A DNA stretch of 13,739 bases from Succinivibrionaceae bacterium UBA3769 (GTDB taxonomy: Bacteria > Pseudomonadota > Gammaproteobacteria > Enterobacterales > Succinivibrionaceae), in the NCBI GenBank assembly GCA_002372325.1, contig DFFT01000111.1:1-13739 (forward strand). The letters are read 5' to 3'. Within the stretch, counting starts at the first letter, position 1; each line of letters starts with the position of its first letter. Positions 1 to 6,930 of this stretch are shown here, one piece after another. A model generated the notes under the pieces. That model was not told where the DNA came from, did not search any database, and saw only the letters and a program-made list of their open reading frames with translations. A program made the translations under genes and the position numbers.

Positions 1-1052
1 GAGCCGGTGTAGGGGGACAACGACTCTGGGGAGCAGAATTTGTCAGAGCAGGATTTAAACTGGAACTTTGCCGGAACGCAGCCGCTCCCGGTGTCTGCGG
101 AAATCCTGAAATATTCGTCTTCGTTGCCTTCATCATTGTATTTGTTTATGAAGTGCACCTTGCCGATTTTGAGATTATTACAGCGATCCTTTCCTTTGGC
201 GTCCTTACAGTTTAAAGTAAATCTAAAGTTATGGGCATTTACAGCGGTACCGATATAAATATCCCGTTTTTCCAGGAATTTGTCCTCGTCAAGATGTGAA
301 ATATCCAGAGTGAGCGTGTAAGACACATCGGCGGTGCTGAAAACCAGCCGGCGTTCATTGTCGATGATATCTTCGTTTCCGGAAACCGGAATCGTGGCAC
401 TGTAGTTTAGGTCATGATTGGCGATGGTGATTTCCGGATGACCGTTGAAATTAATCTTGACGGTGTGGTTGGCATGTAAGAGACCACCGTAGATTCGTTC
501 AACAGAATTTTTCTGATCATCTGGATCTTGCCAGTCTTCAAACATGGTGTTGGGGAGCCATAAGTTGCTCCCCAAGATGTCGATTAAATCGGGGCCTTGT
601 ATATTGAATAAAATGGGGCCTTGTATACGCTGATCATTCCGGGGAAAATGTATGAGTGAATTGTTGCCGGATCTGTTGATTTTGGTATATTCTAGTTTTT
701 TGAAATGCCAGGGATTAAATTCATCGACATTGGCCGATTCTGTTTCCTGATGCCAGTTATATACGTAGCGGATGTTTCCGGCTTTGATTTCCGTCAGCAC
801 CGGAATATTGACATAAAACGTAGGGTCTTTAAAATGGTCACTGGTGCTTCCCTGCAGTGTCTGACTGAAACAGGCATCGTAAACATCATGTACATACTTT
901 TCCCGGGCAGCGGGTTTTCCAACGAAATTATCTGCGTTTTTGTTACGAAAAGACAGCGCTTTAAGCTTTGATTCGCAATCCTGGGGATCAGCCATGGCTT
1001 CATTAATTAAGAGCGGTATCAGCAGTATTAAATAACAGGGAAAGCTACGCAT
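1..1052 (-). CDS. Secreted protein, possibly MshQ/DUF6701-like; 3' end beyond the window edge
   Basis: The minus strand is open from an ATG at 1052 to the window edge, giving 350 codons without a stop; the C-terminus is missing. The start is preceded by a strong ribosome site, GAGGTGAG, a few bases upstream. Residues 1-21 form a Sec signal peptide (hydrophobic run, then NEAMA before DP), so the protein is exported. The middle is rich in Asn, Asp and aromatic residues, as in beta-rich extracellular proteins. The last visible stretch, about residues 322-350, has the spacing SGCVPAKFQFKSC...FC......YTG. This resembles the cysteine motif I associate with DUF6701 proteins such as MshQ of the MSHA pilus cluster. 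That link rests on one short motif and is inference. An MSHA-like pilin lies at 11523-12197, which agrees with it. The gene is more AT-rich than the rest of the window and uses many ATA, TTA and CTA codons, so it may have been acquired. Certain as a reading frame, uncertain in function. Confidence 0.6.
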   Translation of the reverse strand, partial: MRSFPCYLILLIPLLINEAMADPQDCESKLKALSFRNKNADNFVGKPAAREKYVHDVYDACFSQTLQGSTSDHFKDPTFYVNIPVLTEIKAGNIRYVYNWHQETESANVDEFNPWHFKKLEYTKINRSGNNSLIHFPRNDQRIQGPILFNIQGPDLIDILGSNLWLPNTMFEDWQDPDDQKNSVERIYGGLLHANHTVKINFNGHPEITIANHDLNYSATIPVSGNEDIIDNERRLVFSTADVSYTLTLDISHLDEDKFLEKRDIYIGTAVNAHNFRFTLNCKDAKGKDRCNNLKIGKVHFINKYNDEGNEDEYFRISADTGSGCVPAKFQFKSCSDKFCSPESLSPYTG

Positions 1053-1494
1053 GACTCACCTCGATTCTGCAAAATTCCTAAAAGCGTTCACCAGGATAAT
1101 ATCCGGGCTCCTGATCTGATTTCCGAAGCCGCGGAGAAGAACGGATATCCGCAAGGCAGCCTGCAAACCTGCCGGTAATACGGCCGCCATCTCTGAGTCT
1201 AGCAGCTTTTCAATAATTTAACTTTGAGTTTTGCGTTGTTTTTGCACTTTTGTGCCGCCCGCCCGAAAAAAATATGACGGTTACAGGCTTTCAGGATACT
1301 CTCCCCGTGAGATTCCGGCCGGAATCCCGGGAAGCCGGGCTCTCCGGGCTTTTCATGGAAAAGACTAATAGGATAAGAAAGAAGCAGAGAATAACGGCCC
1401 AAGACACGGTAAAAACAGGCGTGTTTTACTGAATAAAACTGTTCCTTGATGCACCATCTATAAGTACGGTCAGACCTGTTAAGCGCCGCTTCAT
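1053..1494. other. Intergenic stretch without a recognisable gene
   Basis: This lies between the starts and ends of two minus-strand genes. The short frames on either strand lack ribosome sites and family resemblance. It contains a perfect palindrome ATTCCGGCCGGAAT near 1315, GC-rich CCCGGG/CCGGGC words around 1325-1350, and AT-rich small inverted repeats around 1412-1440 that could end the upstream minus-strand gene. The promoter of the left-edge gene should lie here, but I could not settle on one. Confidence 0.5.
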
Positions 1495-2559
1495 CTAGGC
1501 TTCATCGTTTTCTGCGGCGCTGGCAGCCAGCATTTCTTTGAAACGACGGCTGATCTCAGAAATTGCCTTGCTCCAGATGACACTGGTGTCAGCTGCCTTC
1601 TGCTCTCTTATTATCACGTTCAGCATGTCCAGAAGCTTCATGCTGGACAGATCATAATCGAAGCCGGCAGCGATCCCCAGACAGAAACTGATAATATCAT
1701 CCTCGGTTGCTAAATTGGGTGCCAGATCGGGCGCCGCATCAGGAGCGCTGCCAGTTTGCCCGGCGGATGCGGCGTTCCCGGCCGGTGATTGTTTCAGGCC
1801 GGCAGGCAAAACCGGTTCCGGAGTGATCGGATCCTTGCGTGCGCTGCTCTTTTGATTATCAGCATCCAGGGAAGAGATGATCACGGATTCCGGTTTTATG
1901 GTGTTCACGGGTTTTCTGTAATGGTGCTCAAAGTAGTAGCGGAGCTGCGTTCTGCTGGGCGCCGGCGCATCAGGATATTTCTTTTTCCACTCCTCAAGAC
2001 TGCGCATGTACGCCTTTTCCAGAGATAAATGATTCTGGGTCAGCAGGTATTTCTGGCAGATCATTTCCAGATGCGCATTCATTTCCGGGGAACGCGGGCA
2101 TTGTCCCTTGCGTCCGGAGGTACTGCATCCAGTTGCCCGGCCGCTTTCCGGAATAAGGGCGGTTACAGTGAGACCTTTCTTCCAGTAGGCCGCCAGGTTT
2201 CTTCTCAGCTTGATAAGCAGTTTTTTATCGCCGCCTGAAGCATCTCTGAAGGCCGCTCTTCTGGTAAGCGGGTCGTAAAGCCGGGGATCGCTGATAAGTT
2301 CCTTAATCGAGTCAAATCTGCTCTGCGCCCGTGCCATGATTTTTGGCGGAGGGCTGGACAGTCTGAGCTTCTCATAGGGATCCGGCATATGTTTTACCGT
2401 TCCGTTTTTGAGGGCTTCATCAAGCTTATCGGCAGGATAACTCTCCAGCGCCAGAGCATCCTGATGCAGCGGAAAAAGAATGAATTCACTGCCACTCCGA
2501 CGGATAATCCGATAGGAGGCGCCGTCAATCTCCAAAACGCTGTTTATCATTGCTGTCAT
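1495..2559 (-). CDS. TnsB-like N-terminal (DNA-binding) protein lacking the DDE transposase core
   Basis: 354 residues. The start at 2559 has GAGGAG just upstream; an in-frame ATG three codons later is the alternative. Residues 1-60 (INSVLEIDGASYRII...) look like the N-terminal beta unit of TnsB-type transposases. Residues 65-140 look like its helical DNA-binding part, including LLIKLRRNLAAYWKKGLT, the region where TnsB proteins carry a 'YRLLRRYWQRG' type motif. Residues 160-214 match the segment ending in PSRTQLRYYF that normally leads into the catalytic domain. TnsB is the DDE strand-transfer subunit of Tn7-like elements and is usually about 550-700 residues. Here the sequence instead enters a Pro/Ala/Ser-rich linker (about 230-285) and a helical tail (about 286-350) unlike a DDE fold. 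No DDE remnant follows before 1053. It may be a domesticated DNA-binding protein or a stable remnant; assignment is from remembered motif patterns. No partner tns genes are in the window. Confidence 0.5.
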   Translation of the reverse strand: MTAMINSVLEIDGASYRIIRRSGSEFILFPLHQDALALESYPADKLDEALKNGTVKHMPDPYEKLRLSSPPPKIMARAQSRFDSIKELISDPRLYDPLTRRAAFRDASGGDKKLLIKLRRNLAAYWKKGLTVTALIPESGRATGCSTSGRKGQCPRSPEMNAHLEMICQKYLLTQNHLSLEKAYMRSLEEWKKKYPDAPAPSRTQLRYYFEHHYRKPVNTIKPESVIISSLDADNQKSSARKDPITPEPVLPAGLKQSPAGNAASAGQTGSAPDAAPDLAPNLATEDDIISFCLGIAAGFDYDLSSMKLLDMLNVIIREQKAADTSVIWSKAISEISRRFKEMLAASAAENDEA

Positions 2560-2850
2560 GGTCTCCTCGCCGTCTTTGTTTTCAGGTTATGTTATCTATG
2601 GGAAGGCACCGGTGTTTCTGACAGGGAAATGATCAAGCCGCATCCGCTGCGCAAAAGCCCGGCGCCGCTCAGGCGCTCTCCTTCGCAAGTATATTGGTGA
2701 TGTTCCCGTCAGTCCGTCAGAAAGGTTATGACATATGTTAACAGTTTAATTTGGCAAATAGCAACAGGAATAAAGAAAAGGAGAAGAAGGACAGCACCGG
2801 GGTGATTATGGGTTATCATACCGGTATTGCAATGAACAGCGGACAGAAAT
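2560..2850. other. Divergent intergenic region between the TnsB-like gene and rluC
   Basis: The two flanking genes point away from each other, so both promoters should be here. I could not identify a convincing -35/-10 pair for either. In Escherichia coli rluC is divergent from rne; here rne is not the neighbour. A purine-rich run (2771-2790) and a short reading frame overlapping the rluC start are the only other visible features. Confidence 0.4.
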
Positions 2851-2867
2851 ATGAAGGAAATTACTGA
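2808..2867 (+). CDS. Possible 19-codon upstream reading frame overlapping the rluC start
   Basis: An ATG at 2808, seven bases after the GGGGTG run (a possible ribosome site), opens 19 codons (MGYHTGIAMNSGQKYEGNY) and stops at TGA 2865-2867, inside rluC. The rluC start itself has only a weak ribosome site, so translation of this frame could feed ribosomes to rluC. It may also be chance; there is no homology evidence. Confidence 0.2.
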   Translation: MGYHTGIAMNSGQKYEGNY

Positions 2868-3822
2868 AATCAGAAAAGAGGTTACCTTCAAAGAGGTTAC
2901 TCCGGAGGAGGCGGGAGGCCGTCTCGACAATTATCTTATCAGGGAGCTCAAGGGAGTCCCCAAAAGCATGGTCTACCGCATTATCCGGAAGGGCGAGGTG
3001 CGGGTAAACGGCGGAAGAACCAAGCCGGAATACAAGGTCATGGCCGGAGATCGCATCCGCATCCCGCCGGTGAGGGTTTCGGATGCCCCGGTGGCGCTGC
3101 CGTCCCCCCGGCTTGACAAGGTGGCGGCTCTGGAAAACGCCGTGGTTTACGAGAATGACGGCCTTCTGGTGCTAAACAAGCCGGCCCATATAGCGGTGCA
3201 TGGCGGGAGCGGTGTGGAATACGGCGTTATCGAGGCTCTGAGAGCGCTCCGGCCGGAACTCAGATATTTGGAACTGGCCCACCGGCTGGATCGGGAAACT
3301 TCAGGATGTCTGATTATCGCCAAGAAGAGAAGCGCCCTCCGGTTTTTGCATGAGGAGTTCCGGGAGAAGGAACTCAGCAAGCAGTATCTGGCTCTGGTTC
3401 CGGGAGTATTCAATAAAAGAGGCTGCACAGTCAGAGCTCCTTTGGAGCGCATCACCCTGGCCACGGGAGAACGGATTGTCCGGGTTAACGAGAATGCGGG
3501 CAAGCCTTCGGTTACGGAATTCCGGGTGCGTCAGGCCTTCCGGGACGCCACGCTCCTGGAATGCTTCCCGAAAACCGGCCGCACCCATCAGATAAGAGTC
3601 CACCTCGCGCATCTGGGTTTCCCGATCCTGGGGGACGAGAAGTACGGCCGGCGGGAAAACGATGCTCCCTTTGTTTCTCTGGGACTTTCCCGGATGTTTC
3701 TCCATGCCGAGAAGATAACGTTTCAGGATCCGGCAGTCGGAAAGACGGTTACCGTCACGGCTCCGCTGCCCCCGGAGCTTCAGGCTCTTCTGGAAAAGCT
3801 GGAACCCGCTGCCGCAGAGTGA
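2851..3822 (+). CDS. rluC: 23S rRNA pseudouridine synthase RluC (positions 955/2504/2580)
   Basis: 323 residues against 319 in E. coli. RluC converts three uridines of 23S rRNA (955, 2504, 2580 in E. coli numbering) to pseudouridine on the large subunit in the cytoplasm. The order of parts is right: an S4-type RNA-binding domain at about residues 17-80 (the segment LKGVPKSMVYRIIRKGEVRV is almost the enteric sequence), then the RluA-type catalytic domain from about 95 with NKPAHIAVHGGSG and the catalytic motif HRLDRETSG, in which Asp147 is the expected nucleophile. The later motif KTGRTHQIRVH is also intact. The ATG at 2851 fits the family N-terminus; its ribosome site is weak (CGGA), see the overlapping short frame upstream. 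It is transcribed alone and converges on the tRNA cluster, with a hairpin between. No damage is seen. Confidence 0.95.
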   Translation: MKEITEIRKEVTFKEVTPEEAGGRLDNYLIRELKGVPKSMVYRIIRKGEVRVNGGRTKPEYKVMAGDRIRIPPVRVSDAPVALPSPRLDKVAALENAVVYENDGLLVLNKPAHIAVHGGSGVEYGVIEALRALRPELRYLELAHRLDRETSGCLIIAKKRSALRFLHEEFREKELSKQYLALVPGVFNKRGCTVRAPLERITLATGERIVRVNENAGKPSVTEFRVRQAFRDATLLECFPKTGRTHQIRVHLAHLGFPILGDEKYGRRENDAPFVSLGLSRMFLHAEKITFQDPAVGKTVTVTAPLPPELQALLEKLEPAAAE

Positions 3823-3857
3823 GGAATGCGGCTCCGCGGCGTAAATGAGTGGGTTAG

Positions 3858-3888
3858 TTCTGTTAAGCCGGAAACCGGCTTAACAGAA
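3858..3888. terminator. Perfect 14-bp hairpin between rluC and the tRNA cluster
   Basis: TTCTGTTAAGCCGG, a three-base loop AAA, then the exact reverse complement. It sits 36 bases after the rluC stop and faces the convergent tRNA genes. There is no T run on either side, so it is not a classical intrinsic terminator; it could stabilise the rluC 3' end or act in both directions. Confidence 0.45.
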
Positions 3889-4007
3889 TGTCCCGGATAA
3901 CAGCCAAAAACTGGAGCACACCGTCCAAAATAGCAAAGCAAATACGGAAACAATGCCAGCAGCGCAGGATTAAAATGGTGTAATGGGGAAGATGAAGAGA
4001 ATCTGAG

Positions 4008-4083
4008 TGGTGGTCGCTATAGGGATCGAACCTATGACCTCCTCCTTGTAAGGGAGATGCTCTCCCAATTGAGCTAAGCGACC
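4008..4083 (-). tRNA. tRNA-Val, anticodon UAC
   Basis: 76 bases on the minus strand. The acceptor arms GGTCGCT/AGCGACC pair fully, the D arm is GCTC/GAGC, the anticodon loop is CTTACAA (anticodon TAC), the T arm carries TTCGATC, and CCA is encoded. It reads like enteric tRNA-Val(UAC). It lies 16 bases downstream of a tRNA-Lys gene and is probably made from the same transcript. Confidence 0.97.
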
Positions 4084-4099
4084 ACTGGGAAATCTGTTC

Positions 4100-4175
<76 letters not shown>

Positions 4176-4206
4176 GGAACAGTGCATCGCGTTTCGCAAT
4201 GAGTGT

Positions 4207-4234
4207 ATGATACGGTTTTTTAGGAATTATGCAA
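4207..4234 (-). promoter_or_regulatory. Promoter of the tRNA-Lys/tRNA-Val transcript
   Basis: Read on the minus strand: -35 TTGCAT (4229-4234), 16-base spacer, -10 TATCAT (4207-4212), about 30 bases before the tRNA-Lys 5' end. A- and T-runs just upstream of the -35 (about 4238-4265) resemble an UP element, as is common for stable-RNA promoters. Confidence 0.65.
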
Positions 4235-4513
4235 GAGATTTTTGAAAAAAAATGAACTTTTTTCGCTGAGAACGCTTTCATGACGGGCTTCGCCGCTGTG
4301 ACCTCCGGATCTCCCGGCTTTATCAGGCGTTTTTGGGAAACGAATACCGGGGGAATGCCGCAGTTTTGTTCTTGATATCTGCAAGATACCGGCAAAACGC
4401 CGCCAGGACAGGATACCGGAACCGGACAAAGGGGATCACAGACGCCGCAAAAGCAAAAACGCTCTCTATCTGAAAAACAAAACTACGGGGAAGGAAGGGA
4501 AATAAACATTGAG
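4235..4513. other. Spacer between the two identical tRNA-Lys genes
   Basis: Apart from the promoter to its left, this stretch shows no credible gene, repeat boundary or integrase relic. The small frames in it overlap and carry no ribosome sites. The tRNA duplication ends exactly at the tRNA borders. Confidence 0.5.
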
Positions 4514-4589
<76 letters not shown>

Positions 4590-4907
4590 ATTACAGAAGG
4601 GCTGTTCCTGAGAACAGTGCGCATTATATTCCTTTTTTCGGCGCTGGCAACACTTTTTTGCATTTTTTTATTTTTGAGCTGCCGTTCACCAGACGGACGG
4701 GATTATCCTTTTCCGCTCCTCAGGGAGGATTTCTCCCCGGTTATTATCCGTCTTTGGAACCTCCGGTTTTTGTTTGAATCTAAGCTGATGCTGTGGTAAT
4801 TTTTCAGGGGCGGCCTGTCTGTCCGGGATCATGTCCGGAACGGAATTGCCGGATCCTGCTAAAAGACCGTGTTTCACGGACAACTTTTTTTCTGCGAGGC
4901 TAAATAA
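4590..4907. other. Divergent intergenic region, tRNA-Lys copy 2 and lipoprotein gene
   Basis: It contains the tRNA promoter listed separately. For the plus-strand lipoprotein a weak candidate is TTGAAT near 4776 with GTAATT near 4797. A small hairpin CCGTG/CACGG (4867-4879) followed by a T run lies just before the ribosome site of the lipoprotein gene and could act as an attenuator, but its stem is only five pairs. The short reading frames here are not convincing. Confidence 0.4.
4623..4650 (-). promoter_or_regulatory. Strong promoter of tRNA-Lys copy 2
   Basis: Read on the minus strand: -35 TTGCCA (4645-4650), 16-base spacer, perfect -10 TATAAT (4623-4628), then a GC-rich discriminator GCGC, about 34 bases before the tRNA 5' end. 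A GC-rich discriminator is typical of stable-RNA promoters under stringent control. Confidence 0.75.
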
Positions 4908-5855
4908 ATGAAGCGCTTACTCAGAACCTGCGGCATTGCGGCCGCTGTAATCTCTCTGACTCCTTTTCTTCAGGCCTGCGGCGAATACGGCGCCGTGGAC
5001 TGCTCCAGTCAGAAGACCTATGACCGCAGTCTGGCTGATGTGCTCGGTCAGATCGATGACCGGTATCCGGGACAGTCCCGGCAGGTGCGGCAGTATCTCC
5101 ACGAGAAGTCCGAAGACGCTTCTATGGTTCAGGAGGTCTGCAACATGGATGCCGAGCATCTGGCCGCTCTGGTGGAAAAACGTAACGCCAGGGGAACCAT
5201 GGAGCAGATTGCGGACAGCGTCTCCAGCAGCCTTGACGAAGCCGGAAAAGCCGTAAAGGACTTTTTCAGCGACGACGATGATGCTGCCGGAAAGGAGCAG
5301 CAGAAGCCCGCCAAGCCGAACACCGCTTCCGGCGCTCCCAAAAGCGAAATCGGCAAGGATGGCATTAAGACCTATACCGTGCCCCGGGTTGACTGCCGCT
5401 ACGGTGACTTTTATCAGAAGAGCCTGGATGCCATCTTCCGGGATCTGGGGGCCCGTTCTCCCAGCGCCTCTCTGGAGGTGAAGAAGCGTCTTAAGGCCAG
5501 AAATATGGAATCCGGCCGGGGGAACGCCATGGATCAGGAGCTCTGCGATAAGACCACCCGCGAATTCACGGCATTCCTGGCTCCGGATCTGGTAAACGGC
5601 ATTGACTGGAGCTACAAAACCGATTTCGAGGTGTTCCGGGATTCCTGGACCAAGGCCGGAGAGGATCTGGAAAATGCCCTCAATGAGGCCGGAAAGTCCA
5701 TTGACAATGCTCTGACCGAAGCCGGCGATGCTCTGGAATCCGGCTGGAACAGCATGCGGGACGGAGTTGACAGCTACTTCGAGCAGAGAAGGGCGGACAA
5801 GGAAAAGGCCAAAAAGGAAGAGGAAGCCGGAAAGAAAGAGGATCAGAAGCGGTAA
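4908..5855 (+). CDS. Lipoprotein with an internally duplicated two-cysteine module; function unknown
   Basis: 315 residues. The ATG at 4908 has GAGG nine bases upstream. Residues 1-23 are a lipoprotein signal peptide with lipobox LQAC and lipidated Cys24; Gly follows at +2, so outer-membrane sorting is likely. Two copies of one module are visible. The first is about 30-90 (VDC at 30-32, Tyr38, SL at 41-42, EVC at 76-78). The second is about 161-226 (VDC at 161-163, Tyr169, SL at 172-173, ELC at 211-213). Each has one Cys pair 46-50 residues apart, which could form a disulfide. Each module is followed by an Ala/Glu-rich amphipathic helix with the words DEAGKAV or NEAGKSI. A DDDD stretch and Lys/Pro/Ala linker separate them, and the C-terminus is a charged Lys/Glu tail. 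I do not recognise the family. The next gene, ruvC, starts 31 bases downstream, so they may be co-transcribed. Confidence 0.85.
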   Translation: MKRLLRTCGIAAAVISLTPFLQACGEYGAVDCSSQKTYDRSLADVLGQIDDRYPGQSRQVRQYLHEKSEDASMVQEVCNMDAEHLAALVEKRNARGTMEQIADSVSSSLDEAGKAVKDFFSDDDDAAGKEQQKPAKPNTASGAPKSEIGKDGIKTYTVPRVDCRYGDFYQKSLDAIFRDLGARSPSASLEVKKRLKARNMESGRGNAMDQELCDKTTREFTAFLAPDLVNGIDWSYKTDFEVFRDSWTKAGEDLENALNEAGKSIDNALTEAGDALESGWNSMRDGVDSYFEQRRADKEKAKKEEEAGKKEDQKR

Positions 5856-5886
5856 TTCGCAATAAAGGCGGCAGGAACAGACGGAA

Positions 5887-6420
5887 ATGGCAATAATCAT
5901 GGGAATTGATCCCGGCTCCCGGATCACGGGCTTCGGCGTCATTGAGTCCGTGGGCGGGGATCTTAAATACCTGGACTCGGGATGCATCAGAATGGAAAGC
6001 GAGCAGCTGTCTCTCAGGCTCGGTCAGATCTATGAGGGCATCACCGGAGTTATTGCCGAGTGGCATCCCGACTATGTGGCGGTGGAGGAGGTCTTTATGT
6101 CCAACAATGCCGCCAGCGCCCTGAAGCTGGGGCAGGCCCGGGGCGCCGCCGTGGTGGCGGCGGTAAACGCCGGCATTCCCGTTTACGAATACACCGCAAG
6201 ACAGATAAAGAAGTCGGTGGTGGGCTACGGCAATGCCGAGAAGTTCCAGGTGCAGGAAATGGTGGTGAGAACGCTGCGACTGAACGGCTGTCCTCAGGCC
6301 GATGCCGCCGATGCGCTCGCGGGAGCCATCTGTCATGCCAGCACGGTGGGCACTCTTATCGGACTTTCCATCGGAGGCTGCTCCAATACCAAGGGCAATG
6401 CCCGGGGGAGAGTGTACTGA
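5887..6420 (+). CDS. ruvC: Crossover junction endodeoxyribonuclease RuvC
   Basis: 177 residues against 173 in E. coli. RuvC is a dimeric, Mg-dependent endonuclease that cuts Holliday junctions during recombinational repair, normally together with the RuvAB branch-migration motor. The start MAIIMGIDPGS and the acidic catalytic set are intact: Asp8, Glu67 (VAVEEVF), and Asp139 and Asp142 in PQADAADAL. The segment NAASALKLGQARG is the family signature. The ribosome site is AGGA about ten bases before the ATG. It follows the lipoprotein gene by 31 bases. ruvA and ruvB are not downstream; the next gene is rpsO with its own promoter. The C-terminal 25 residues (GTLIGLSIGG...) differ from enteric RuvC, which is normal for this tail. 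Confidence 0.95.
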   Translation: MAIIMGIDPGSRITGFGVIESVGGDLKYLDSGCIRMESEQLSLRLGQIYEGITGVIAEWHPDYVAVEEVFMSNNAASALKLGQARGAAVVAAVNAGIPVYEYTARQIKKSVVGYGNAEKFQVQEMVVRTLRLNGCPQADAADALAGAICHASTVGTLIGLSIGGCSNTKGNARGRVY

Positions 6421-6424
6421 TTTC

Positions 6425-6453
6425 TTGCAGGAAGAAAATTTTTCTGCTAGAAT
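6425..6453 (+). promoter_or_regulatory. Promoter of rpsO
   Basis: -35 TTGCAG (6425-6430), 17-base spacer, -10 TAGAAT (6448-6453). It begins only five bases after the ruvC stop and gives a leader of about 75 bases before rpsO. Confidence 0.75.
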
Positions 6454-6473
6454 TTGCACGTTTTGTTACCCCG

Positions 6474-6512
6474 GCTGAGTTAGTGATCGGCCGCGGGCGT
6501 ACTTGAATCAGC
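6474..6512 (+). promoter_or_regulatory. Foldable rpsO leader, possible S15 autoregulatory element
   Basis: GCTGA (6474-6478) can pair with TCAGC (6508-6512), and the pairing can be extended past one mismatch; CCCGG/CCGCGGG words inside offer competing pairings. The stem is followed by a T run just before the rpsO ribosome site GAGG (6521-6524). In E. coli S15 binds a pseudoknot in its own leader and traps the ribosome. Position and competing stems suggest a similar role, but no pseudoknot was modelled. Confidence 0.3.
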
Positions 6513-6533
6513 TTTTTAATGAGGTTTAATAAA

Positions 6534-6803
6534 ATGTCACTAAGCACTGAAGCCAAGGCCAAGATCGTAGCCGAATACGCTCGTTCCAAGGATGATACCG
6601 GTTCACCTGAAGTTCAGGTTGCTCTTCTTACCGCTCAGATTAATCATCTGCAGGGCCATTTCGCTGTTCACAAGAAGGATTTCCACAGCCGCCGCGGCAT
6701 GCTCCGCATGGTTGCTGAGCGTCGCAACCTTCTTTCCTACCTGAAGAAAAAGGACGAGAATCGTTATACTGAGCTTTGCAAGAAGCTTGGTCTGCGCGGC
6801 TAA
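6534..6803 (+). CDS. rpsO: 30S ribosomal protein S15
   Basis: 89 residues, the usual length. S15 binds the central domain of 16S rRNA early in small-subunit assembly and takes part in an intersubunit bridge. The sequence is close to the enteric protein throughout: MSLSTEAKAKIV at the start, the nearly invariant VQVALLTAQINHLQGHF in the middle, HKKDFHSRRGMLRMV for rRNA contact, and KKLGLRG at the end. The reading frame extends to an ATG at 6519, but that start has no ribosome site; the ATG at 6534 follows GAGG and gives the family N-terminus. It has its own promoter and leader, and a terminator 23 bases after the stop. As in most proteobacteria it is followed by pnp. Confidence 0.98.
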   Translation: MSLSTEAKAKIVAEYARSKDDTGSPEVQVALLTAQINHLQGHFAVHKKDFHSRRGMLRMVAERRNLLSYLKKKDENRYTELCKKLGLRG

Positions 6804-6825
6804 GAAATTTTTTTAAGATCCGCAC

Positions 6826-6853
6826 AAAGGGAGCCAGAGAGCTCCCTTTTTTT
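6826..6853 (+). terminator. Intrinsic terminator after rpsO
   Basis: AAAGGGAGC and its exact complement GCTCCCTTT form a nine-pair stem with a six-base loop, followed by a T run to 6853. It separates rpsO from the pnp promoter, which begins two bases later; read-through may still supply part of the pnp message. Confidence 0.85.
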
Positions 6854-6854
6854 G

Positions 6855-6883
6855 TTGCTGATAATTCTGGTTAAAACTATACT
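6855..6883 (+). promoter_or_regulatory. Promoter of pnp
   Basis: -35 TTGCTG (6855-6860), 17-base spacer, -10 TATACT (6878-6883). The expected start near 6890 leaves a leader of only about 40 bases. Confidence 0.75.
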
Positions 6884-6930
6884 ATGGCGGACGTAAAAAA
6901 CGTGAATTTGCAAACATTAAGGTAATCAGA

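Noticed and set aside
4176..4513. Possible integrated-element scar between the two identical tRNA-Lys genes
   Set aside because: No integrase relic, no partial tRNA attachment copy and no compositional break; the repeats are two complete tRNA genes with separate promoters, better explained by gene duplication.
4917..5987. 356-codon open frame on the minus strand opposite the lipoprotein gene
   Set aside because: It is the antisense of a gene with a clear signal peptide, ribosome site and internal repeat; it has no ribosome site or recognisable family and reflects codon bias.
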